From: an uncultured Acetatifactor sp.
GTDB taxonomy: Bacteria; Bacillota; Clostridia; Lachnospirales; Lachnospiraceae
Direction of reading: 5' to 3'
NCBI GenBank assembly: GCA_910585665.1
Contig: CAJUFI010000041.1
Coordinates: forward strand, 26,147-38,728
Length of the DNA: 12,582 bases
Part shown: positions 1 through 5,076 of the stretch, piece by piece
How the letters are laid out: every line of letters begins with the position of its first letter
Numbering within the stretch: position 1 is the first letter of the stretch
Notes under the pieces: generated by a model
Database searches by the model: none
What the model saw: the letters and a program-made list of their open reading frames with translations, nothing else
What the model was told of the DNA's origin: nothing
Translations under genes and position numbers: made by a program

Positions 1-200
1 TGCTTCTCTTCCATGGGACGTCCCCCTTCCATGTGTTCCTCTTCCATGGAATGTTTCTCTTCCATGGAATGTTTCTCTTCCATGGGATGCGTCTCTTCCG
101 TGGGATGTGCACCCTTTCTGGAATGCTTTTTTTCCATATATAATGCGAACAACATCAGCGCCACATAGAGCACTACCAGAATACATCCAAAGATTTTCAT
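1..200 (-). CDS. Small membrane protein with His/Met/Glu hexapeptide-repeat tail (partial, C-terminus off the window)
   Basis: Not recognised as a named family. The minus frame starts at ATG 200-198 and is open to the left edge (66 codons plus 2 nt). The start is set by a purine-rich GAGGGGG ribosome binding site 6 nt upstream, which lies inside the end of the preceding gene; only 1 nt separates the two genes. Residues 4-21 form one hydrophobic membrane segment (IFGCILVVLYVALMLFAL). From residue 32 a six-residue repeat follows: HPTEET, HPMEEK, HSMEEK, HSMEEE, then a degenerate stretch and PMEEK. The tail is rich in His, Met and Glu, so binding of a metal ion (copper, nickel or zinc) is a fair guess but is only inference. 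It is the third gene of an operon with a DUF2975 protein and a YozG-like regulator. The repeat count may vary between strains because the DNA repeats are nearly identical. Confidence 0.6.
   Translation of the reverse strand, partial: MKIFGCILVVLYVALMLFALYMEKKHSRKGAHPTEETHPMEEKHSMEEKHSMEEEHMEGGRPMEEK
3..107 (-). repeat. 18-bp coding tandem repeat (hexapeptide HSMEEK type)
   Basis: Successive 18-bp units with a TTCCATGGAAGAG core on the minus strand encode the His/Met/Glu hexapeptides of the small membrane protein. The central units are nearly identical at the DNA level; the outer ones have diverged. The array reaches the left edge, so the true number of units is unknown. Confidence 0.75.
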
Positions 201-201
201 C

Positions 202-417
202 TCAATCCCCCTCGTTTCTCTTATATTCTAAAATATCTCCCGGCTGGCAGTCCAGCACATCGCAGATGGCTTCCAACGTGGAAAAACGGATGGCGCTGAT
301 TTTACCTGTCTTCATTTTGGACAGATTCACATTGGCCACGCCCACCTTTTCCGACAGCTCTTTCAGGGACATCTTCCGGTCTGCCATGACCCTGTCTAAT
401 CTCATGATGATTGGCAT
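202..417 (-). CDS. YozG-like Xre/Cro-family helix-turn-helix regulator
   Basis: A 71-residue single-domain DNA-binding protein. Residues about 17-39 (SLKELSEKVGVANVNLSKMK) form the helix-turn-helix, followed by the typical ISAIRFSTLEAICDVLDCQPGDILEY ending of the YozG group. A GTG three codons upstream (426-424) keeps the frame open, but the ATG at 417-415 is preferred because GAGGTG sits 6 nt before it. That GAGGTG also overlaps the stop region of the upstream gene. The partner is the DUF2975 protein directly upstream; in Bacillus the YozG/YoaS pair has the same arrangement. The likely role is control of its own operon, with the DUF2975 protein as a membrane partner. This role is inferred from the family pairing, not from a visible operator. 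Confidence 0.88.
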   Translation of the reverse strand: MPIIMRLDRVMADRKMSLKELSEKVGVANVNLSKMKTGKISAIRFSTLEAICDVLDCQPGDILEYKRNEGD

Positions 418-427
418 TTGCTTCACC

Positions 428-970
428 TCACAAAGTTTCGTCCGATTCCTGCTGCAGGTCGCAGCCGTAGCTGAATATCAGGGAAATGCTGTAAATGATG
501 GCCGCGATCATCAATCCGATTGCATTGACCCGCCAGGTCAATTCCCCGATGGTGTAATAGTCCACCAAAGCATCGGAATAGCTTCCCACTATGCCCAGAA
601 CGGCAGTAACCAATGCGATTTTCCGGATTCGGACGGTGTTCCGGCGGGAAAATGGCGTGCAGCCCTTCTTCATTTCCTCGAAGATGGCGTGGACAAAAAA
701 GATGGCCAGTGATATCAATGCCGTATCTACCAGCATGAATGCGAACATGGTCAAAAGGGGCCGCGGCCCAATGCCGATTGTAGTCCCGTTGTTGGCCGTG
801 ACTTCAAAGGCGGCGAGAAAAGAGGACTTTAGCTCTTCTCCCGAAAACAGCAGGATACCGATTGCCATCAGTGCCAGCGCCATGATGACAACGGAAACGA
901 TAAGCCCCAGTTTGAGGATAATGCTTATTTTTCGGCTCAGTTCTTTGACTTTCTGTTGACTTGGTTTCAT
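428..970 (-). CDS. DUF2975 family membrane protein (YoaS-like)
   Basis: A 180-residue integral membrane protein of the DUF2975 type. Four hydrophobic segments lie at about residues 20-43, 71-95, 116-136 and 149-168. A conserved-looking basic cytoplasmic loop (EEMKKGCTPFSRRNTVRIRKIA, residues 98-119) sits between segments 2 and 3 and is typical of the family. The start ATG at 970-968 has a strong AAGGAGGG ribosome binding site 6 nt upstream. It is the first gene of the operon, followed after a few bases by the YozG-like regulator. Biochemical function is not known for the family. Its regular pairing with a small Xre protein suggests a membrane-linked regulatory pair. The family call is firm and the role is not. 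Confidence 0.88.
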   Translation of the reverse strand: MKPSQQKVKELSRKISIILKLGLIVSVVIMALALMAIGILLFSGEELKSSFLAAFEVTANNGTTIGIGPRPLLTMFAFMLVDTALISLAIFFVHAIFEEMKKGCTPFSRRNTVRIRKIALVTAVLGIVGSYSDALVDYYTIGELTWRVNAIGLMIAAIIYSISLIFSYGCDLQQESDETL

Positions 971-1005
971 CTGTTTCCCTCCTTGTGATAATAAACCTGA
1001 TATTG

Positions 1006-1034
1006 ATTATATGAGCAATATAGATGAAAGTCAA
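1006..1034 (-). promoter_or_regulatory. Sigma-A-type promoter of the DUF2975–yozG-like operon
   Basis: On the minus strand, TTGACT (1034-1029) and TATAAT (1011-1006) are separated by exactly 17 bp. The start of transcription would fall near 999, about 30 bp before the DUF2975 start codon. A perfect -10 with a five-of-six -35 makes this a strong housekeeping promoter. An AT-rich block lies just upstream. Confidence 0.85.
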
Positions 1035-1205
1035 TATTTATTTTATGATAATCGTTAATTTTTTTATGTTAAAATAGGGTTTTGGTTAGGTGGTGCCGCA
1101 CCGTTTGACAGCAGTCGTCAAAAACCTGTTATGTCCGCGGAAGCCGCTTCATATTTAAAACCGCTAAAGAGCAATAAGGAACCGAACCGCCAAAACGGCA
1201 TTAAT
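1035..1205. other. Intergenic region between divergent operons
   Basis: This is the middle part of the gap between the DUF2975 operon (minus) and the DeoR–kinase–PHP operon (plus). No credible gene is seen. It holds the imperfect dyad TTTGAC-N7-GTCAAA (1104-1122) and short self-complementary bits such as GGTGCCGCACC. The two promoters lie at its outer sides. Confidence 0.5.
1104..1122. promoter_or_regulatory. Inverted repeat TTTGAC-N7-GTCAAA, possible operator
   Basis: A 6-bp perfect inverted repeat lies about 100 bp upstream of a second palindrome with the same TTGAC/GTCAA half-sites (1206-1223). The shared half-site is the reason to list it; the binding protein is unknown. Confidence 0.3.
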
Positions 1206-1223
1206 TTGACACAGTTCTGTCAA
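1206..1223. promoter_or_regulatory. Inverted repeat TTGACA-N6-TGTCAA, candidate operator for the DeoR operon
   Basis: A perfect 6-bp inverted repeat ends 6 bp upstream of the -35 box of the plus-strand promoter. Its position fits an operator or activator site for the adjacent DeoR-family regulator. The left arm also resembles a -35 box, which is an alternative reading, but no -10 lies at a proper distance from it. Confidence 0.4.
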
Positions 1224-1229
1224 TAAGAC

Positions 1230-1258
1230 TTGCATATTCAAGATAAAACAAGTATAAT
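1230..1258 (+). promoter_or_regulatory. Sigma-A-type promoter of the DeoR–kinase–PHP operon
   Basis: TTGCAT (1230-1235), a 17-bp spacer and a perfect TATAAT (1253-1258) lie about 50 bp before the DeoR start codon. The next 40 bp are A/C-rich with direct-repeat-like ATACAAAC and TTACAAATAC stretches. Confidence 0.75.
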
Positions 1259-1309
1259 CAAATACAAACAAACTCTATCAATTACAAATACGAAATCGAG
1301 GTATTTATT

Positions 1310-2194
1310 ATGTTTATGGAAGAACGGCAGAAGGATATTCTTCGCAAAGTAAGGAAGTGTCTACAAATAACCGCTACAAGTTTGCAGCAATTTTTGTTGT
1401 ATTTCCGGGCTTTTTCCTAAACAAATTGTAGCGGTTATTTTCCGACAATTCCTAAACCAAACAGGGCGAATCCTGGTATCAGAGATTCAGGAATGTTATC
1501 AAATTTCGGCGGATTGTGCAAGGCGGGACTTAAAAGTATTGGAAAGCAGAGGATTGTTGCAAAGAACACATGGCGGCGCCATTGCAGTTCATCCAAAAGA
1601 AATATACCCCACGCCGACATATAATCCAATAGACATAAAAGAAATACAGACTGATTATCTGGCAGTTGCCAAAAAAGCAATCGAATATATTCAAAACAAG
1701 GAGGTCATTTATATTACCACGTCTTTAGTCGGATATTATATGGCTGAAAACTTACCGGGAGATGTAACCATTACAGTATTGACCAATTCCGTTACCATTG
1801 CAGAAGTATTGCGAAAAAAATAAATATATCCGTTATATTATTGGGCGGAGAAATGTCTCATCGTGGTCACTGCCATGATTTTTATACCATTCAAATGGTA
1901 AAAAATATCCGCATGGATAAAGCGTTTTTATCGCACGCAGCATTGTCTTTGGATTTTGGAGCCTCGATTCACAATCCCGCTGATGTGGAATTTGGAAAAG
2001 CTGTTATGCAGAACAGCGGAATGAATATCGGGCTATATCCGTCTAAAAAGATAGGAAAAAATTCTATCCATTCTGTATGTGAGGTAAAAGATTATGATTT
2101 ACTGATTACGGATGATGATGTATCTGAGGATTTCCTGATACAGGCAAGGGAACTCGGAGTGGCTATAGAAACAGTTAATTTGAAGGGAGCATGA
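1310..2194 (+). pseudogene. DeoR/GlpR-family transcriptional regulator, disrupted by a 100-bp element and a frameshift
   Basis: A DeoR-type repressor of a sugar or phosphosugar operon, now broken. It starts at ATG 1310 (GAGG 8 nt upstream) as MFMEERQKDILRKV and is then interrupted at codon 15 by the 100-bp element, which brings a stop at 1418-1420. After the element the family hallmark resumes: RILVSEIQECYQISADCARRDLKVLESRGLLQRTHGGA. Removing the element and one TAA copy joins the parts in frame as RKV-NQTGRIL. A second lesion is a run of seven A (1814-1820) followed by TAA; eight A would continue into INISVILLGGEMSHRGH and the rest of the sensor domain, ending ETVNLKGA at 2194. The remaining sequence is otherwise intact, so decay looks recent. 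It is the first gene of the operon and shares the promoter at 1230-1258. Confidence 0.88.
1353..1452 (+). mobile_element. 100-bp MITE-like element, copy A (inside the DeoR gene)
   Basis: Exactly 100 bp from GGAAGTGTC to GACAATTCC, flanked on both sides by TAA (1350-1352 and 1453-1455), which is a 3-bp target duplication. The inner arms AAATAACCGCTACAA and TTGTAGCGGTTATTT are a perfect 15-bp inverted repeat. The centre (GTATTTCCGGGCTTTTTCCTAAAC) is shared with the two other copies. It has no coding capacity, so movement would need a transposase supplied elsewhere. The parent transposon family is not recognised. Confidence 0.85.
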
Positions 2195-2197
2195 AAA

Positions 2198-2815
2198 ATG
2201 TATTGTATATTAGTGACCGGTATTCCGGCAGCAGGAAAAAGCACTATGGCAGAAGCCATCTCAGAAAGGTTGAAATTGCCTGTTATTTCAAAGGATACCA
2301 TAAAAGAACTGCTGTTTGACAATGTTGGTTTTCAGTCGAGAGCAGAAAAAGTAAATCTTGGAATTGCCAGTATGGAAATCATGTATTATGTCGCAGGTCA
2401 ACTTATGAAAGCGGGACAACCTTTTATCCTGGAGAATAATTTTGAACATTCATCAGAACATGGGATAAAAAATCTTTTGGAAAAATATCAATATTCCGCA
2501 TTGACCATTACCTTGACAGGTGATTACAAAGTTATCTACCAGCGTTTTCTGAAACGGGAAAGCAGTCCTGACAGGCACAGGGGACATGTAGTGAATGACT
2601 GTTATCCAGAAAAGAAAGAGAATCATCCGAAAACTCCAAAAACAAAAACTATTTCTTATGAAAACTTTGTCTGCGGAATAGAACAAAGGGGATTTGATGC
2701 CTTCCTGGTTGATGGCAGACAAATCAAAGTTGACACAACAGACTTATCAAAAATAAATATGGAAGAATTATTTTCACAGATTGCGGCATGGAAGGAGGAG
2801 ATTCCGCATGATTGA
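2198..2815 (+). CDS. P-loop kinase / AAA_33-type ATPase
   Basis: A 205-residue small-molecule kinase-like protein. The N-terminal Walker A is GIPAAGKST (residues 8-16). KDTIKELLFD follows after the second strand, as in zeta-toxin/AAA_33 and gluconate-kinase-like proteins, and a LID-like basic segment (RFLKRESSPDRHRGH) lies near residues 125-140. The start at ATG 2198 has AAGGGAG 8 nt upstream, inside the end of the DeoR gene. The stop overlaps the start of the PHP gene by 8 bp, so the two are probably translationally coupled. With a DeoR regulator before it and a PHP phosphoesterase after it, a role in phosphorylating a sugar, nucleoside or similar metabolite is a reasonable inference. The substrate cannot be read from sequence. 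The codons are AT-rich, unlike the genes further right. Confidence 0.8.
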   Translation: MYCILVTGIPAAGKSTMAEAISERLKLPVISKDTIKELLFDNVGFQSRAEKVNLGIASMEIMYYVAGQLMKAGQPFILENNFEHSSEHGIKNLLEKYQYSALTITLTGDYKVIYQRFLKRESSPDRHRGHVVNDCYPEKKENHPKTPKTKTISYENFVCGIEQRGFDAFLVDGRQIKVDTTDLSKINMEELFSQIAAWKEEIPHD

Positions 2816-3596
2816 TGCGCATGTTCATTTGGAAAAAGGCGATTATTCCGTAGAATGGATAGAACAGTTTATTAAGTATGCTGTAAAAAGAAATATAGAC
2901 GAAATTTACTTCTTGGAACATACCCATATCTTCCAGGAATGCCGTAATCTATATAATGAGATGTCTGTATATAATGAATATCAGAAGAATTGGTATCAGA
3001 AAAAATGGGAACAGGCACGTCCGATAAAGGATTATATTGATTACATAGAAAAAATAAAACAGATAGATTTCCCAATACATTTAAAATTTGGTCTGGAAGT
3101 ATGTTATTCTCCCGGGCATGAAATTGACATTGCCCAAATGAAACAAATGTATTCCTTTGACTTTTTAGTAGGATCAGTCCATTTTATTGACGGATGGGCA
3201 TTCAGTCATTTGAAACAGCGTTGGGACAAGAATGATTATGATATAGTTGAATTGTATGAAAAGTATTATGCACTTATGTTATCATTAATCAACAGCGGCT
3301 TATTTTCAGGCTTGGCACACCCGCAGTCATTACAATGTTTTGGAGCATACCCGCAAAAGGATTATAGCCCTATTTATTTACAGCTTGCACAGGCCCTTAG
3401 TTCAAATGATATGTATATTGAAGAAAGCAGCGGGTTGACGATTAATTATGGCGATAAACAGTTGGGAATGAATGCGGAGATGTTGGGGTGTATGGTAAAG
3501 TGTAATGTGCCAATTCTGACAGCGTCAGATGCCCACTCGCCACAAAATGTCGGCTTATATATTAAAGAAATGAACGGCTTAATCCAATCTGTATAA
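2808..3596 (+). CDS. PHP-domain metal-dependent phosphoesterase (histidinol-phosphatase-like)
   Basis: A 262-residue enzyme of the PHP family, which hydrolyses phosphate esters with a cluster of two or three metal ions. All expected ligands are visible: HVH at residues 5-7, H38 in EHTH, E97 in GLEVCY, H125 in GSVHF, H171 in AHPQ, and D241/H243 in SDAHSP. The start is ATG 2808, seven bases after a strong AAGGAGGAG. An upstream in-frame ATG at 2781 would overlap the kinase more and lacks such a site. The length fits HisK-type PHP phosphatases. No other histidine biosynthesis gene is nearby, so the substrate is more likely the product of the kinase pathway than histidinol phosphate; this is inference. 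It is the last gene of the DeoR–kinase–PHP operon. Confidence 0.85.
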   Translation: MIDAHVHLEKGDYSVEWIEQFIKYAVKRNIDEIYFLEHTHIFQECRNLYNEMSVYNEYQKNWYQKKWEQARPIKDYIDYIEKIKQIDFPIHLKFGLEVCYSPGHEIDIAQMKQMYSFDFLVGSVHFIDGWAFSHLKQRWDKNDYDIVELYEKYYALMLSLINSGLFSGLAHPQSLQCFGAYPQKDYSPIYLQLAQALSSNDMYIEESSGLTINYGDKQLGMNAEMLGCMVKCNVPILTASDAHSPQNVGLYIKEMNGLIQSV

Positions 3597-3803
3597 TTGA
3601 TAGTTACAAATAAATAACCATTTTTTCTATTCGAAAGTATTTCGGGATGATGATATCGGCGGAAAATTGTACGAAAGATATTATATTTTCTTGCATAATG
3701 ATGCATACCAGCGATGAAATCTGCCGATATGTACCCGGAATCTTTCGCTTGTGAGTCAAATGAGTCGGATTGCACGGTAAGTTTTCGTGATTGCGAAGCA
3801 TAA
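3597..3803. other. Non-coding or decayed region after the PHP gene
   Basis: No convincing gene is seen. Short frames on both strands lack ribosome binding sites and resemble no family. It contains an 11-bp inverted repeat with one mismatch, ATATCGGCGGA (3653-3663) against TCTGCCGATAT (3720-3730). A second pair, CGAAAGAT (3672-3679) against ATCTTTCG (3740-3747), crosses it. No clear intrinsic terminator for the PHP operon is visible. Confidence 0.5.
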
Positions 3804-4190
3804 AATCCAGCTCAAAGAATTGCCAGGGAAGCAAAATTTCAGCAATCATATGGAATTGTCTACAAATAACTGATGCGAGTTTATAGCCGTTTTCCTTGTA
3901 TTTCCGGGCTTTCTCCTAAACAAGCTGCATCAGTTATTTTCCGACAGTTCCTATGTAGGAATCTACATGGGAGGGCTTAGCGGATTACGGACGCTTATTC
4001 TTTTGACAGCTTCTGCATGACGGAACTGCTGCAGAACGGGCAGCTGTTATACGGCGCCGAAATCCGCAATCAGCTTGCGCTGCCCGGATATGCGGATTAC
4101 TATGCGGACGCGAAAAGGCACTATGAGGGCATTCGGCAATACACACAGACCTTACTTTCCTACTGGAGATTCCGGCGGTCTGCAGTATAA
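3804..4190 (+). pseudogene. Remnant of a broken gene (possibly nucleotidyltransferase-like C-terminus), split by element copy B
   Basis: Pieces of a plus-strand gene can be joined. From 3804 a frame reads NPAQRIAREAKFQQSY up to the element. After removal of the element and one TAT copy it continues directly as VGIYMGGLSGLR, and then needs a one-base shift near 3990 to continue as DAYSFDSFCMTELLQNG and on to GYADYYADAKRHYEGI, ending at TAA 4188-4190. The last part resembles the C-terminal helices of minimal nucleotidyltransferases, but this is a weak impression and not a firm call. No start or N-terminal catalytic part is present. The end overlaps the convergent YbaN gene by 31 bp. The codon style is GC-richer than the PHP operon, so it belongs with the flanking chromosome. 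Confidence 0.45.
3852..3951 (+). mobile_element. 100-bp MITE-like element, copy B
   Basis: Exactly 100 bp from GGAATTGTC to GACAGTTCC, flanked by TAT on both sides (3849-3851 and 3952-3954). The inner arms are AAATAACTGATGC and GCATCAGTTATTT. The centre matches copy A, and nearly the whole sequence matches copy C in reverse orientation. It is non-coding and lies in the broken gene at 3804-4190. Confidence 0.85.
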
Positions 4191-4576
4191 GTCTCCGGAC
4201 AATCCGCTTTGATGGTCTTGACCCTGAAGCAGAAGTACAGAATATGGAACAACCACACGCATCCCAGCACGATGCGGCCTACGGGAACCTGATCCATCAT
4301 GAGGAATCCCACGGACATCAGCAGGGTCACCGTGACCATGATGCGTATCTTGGTCTTCCGGGTCATGCCCCTCCCCTGGACATAGCTTTCCAGGTTGTTC
4401 TTGTACAGCCGGGTATTGGTAAACCACTTATGCAGCCGCTCTGAGCTTTTGGCAAAGCAGTAGGCGGCCAGCAGCAAAAAGGGGAAGGCGGGAAGCAACG
4501 GAAGCACTGCGCCCAAAGCCCCAAGCCCTACCGCGATACAACCTATTACGACATAGAATAGCTTTTTCAGTTTCAT
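4160..4576 (-). CDS. YbaN/DUF454 family inner-membrane protein
   Basis: A 138-residue membrane protein with the DUF454 hallmark near the N-terminus: GLGALGAVLPLLPAFPFLLL followed by AAYCFAKSSERLHKWF (residues 17-52). Two further hydrophobic segments lie at about residues 79-95 and 98-117. The start ATG 4576-4574 overlaps the YgbA stop as ATGA, so translation is probably coupled; TTGGAG lies 8 nt upstream. A longer frame reading into the YgbA gene is only a shadow. Function is unknown for the family. Its coupling to a YgbA-type protein suggests a shared role, possibly under nitrosative stress, but that is inferred from YgbA. The gene end overlaps the convergent gene remnant that ends at 4190. 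Confidence 0.88.
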   Translation of the reverse strand: MKLKKLFYVVIGCIAVGLGALGAVLPLLPAFPFLLLAAYCFAKSSERLHKWFTNTRLYKNNLESYVQGRGMTRKTKIRIMVTVTLLMSVGFLMMDQVPVGRIVLGCVWLFHILYFCFRVKTIKADCPETYTADRRNLQ

Positions 4577-4923
4577 GACACTTTCTCCAATCTTTTCTTC
4601 TCTTTTTTCGTTGCCACTACATGGCGCAGGGCGGCTACGGGATGGTGGAACAGCATCCTGGGGCCGGAAAAGCGCATGACTGCGCGGATTCTTTCCCGCA
4701 TTTCCGGTTTGTAGCAATGTACCTTGCAGTTGGAGCAGAATGTCTTCGTCTCCATGAAGGGACATGTGTCGCTGCGCTGCCTTGCGTAGGTGTCGAGAGC
4801 GGCGCATTCCGGGCAGAGACCGCCGCTGGCTTTTCTGCCATGCCGTTTTCTGCAGTACAGGGCAATCATCTCTGATACCATGGCCTTTTCCCGCTCCCGT
4901 TTTGTCTGGATATCTTTTTTCAT
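4573..4923 (-). CDS. YgbA-like 'nitrous oxide-stimulated promoter' family protein
   Basis: A 116-residue cysteine-rich cytosolic protein. The family pattern is clear: EKAMVSEMIALYCRKRHG, then LCPEC, LDTYARQRSDTCPF, FCSNCKVHCYKPEMRE and VMRFSGPRMLFHHP. Cysteines at residues 24, 37, 40, 54, 63, 66 and 70 could hold a metal ion or iron-sulfur centre. The start is placed at ATG 4923-4921, with CAGGAG 7 nt before it. A GTG eight codons upstream lacks such a site. In enterobacteria the relative ygbA is induced by nitric oxide through NsrR; no such operator was recognised here. It overlaps ybaN by 4 bp and forms a two-gene unit with it. Confidence 0.87.
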   Translation of the reverse strand: MKKDIQTKREREKAMVSEMIALYCRKRHGRKASGGLCPECAALDTYARQRSDTCPFMETKTFCSNCKVHCYKPEMRERIRAVMRFSGPRMLFHHPVAALRHVVATKKEKKRLEKVS

Positions 4924-4940
4924 TGTCCTACTCCTGTCTT

Positions 4941-5009
4941 TTCCCACCCCGCTGCCCTTACGGGGGCATCATCCTTGTGGCCCGCATTCGGCCACCTCAG
5001 CAACTCTCC
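4941..5009 (-). other. Possible degenerate tRNA-Ser-like remnant in the leader of the YgbA gene
   Basis: On the minus strand the sequence from 5009 reads GGAGAGTTGCTGAGGTGGCC and then GAATGCGG, which resembles the acceptor and D-arm of bacterial tRNA-Ser. It is followed by GATGATGCCCCCGTAAGGGC, similar to a long variable arm. There is no proper anticodon arm, TTCGA loop or CCA-side acceptor strand, so it is not a working tRNA. It may be chance or a leftover of an old insertion site. Confidence 0.2.
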
Positions 5010-5046
5010 AATAAGTTCAGAGACCATAAAATAGTAGCTGATTCAG

Positions 5047-5075
5047 CGGAAAGGAAGCCATGATTCACCTTTCCG
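5047..5075 (-). other. Hairpin just after the second exporter gene
   Basis: CGGAAAGG (5047-5054) pairs with CCTTTCCG (5068-5075) around a 13-nt loop, directly after the stop codon of the second ABC gene. It has no T tract on the minus side, so it is not a standard intrinsic terminator. It could protect the mRNA 3' end. Confidence 0.35.
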
Positions 5076-5076
5076 G

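Noticed and set aside
3604..3849. Minus-strand frames of 81 and 109 codons after the PHP gene
   Set aside because: No ribosome binding sites, no recognisable domains, and one runs into the PHP coding region.
3850..3955. The 100-bp elements as IS200/IS605-type or group II intron fragments
   Set aside because: They have true terminal inverted repeats and 3-bp target duplications, which those classes lack.
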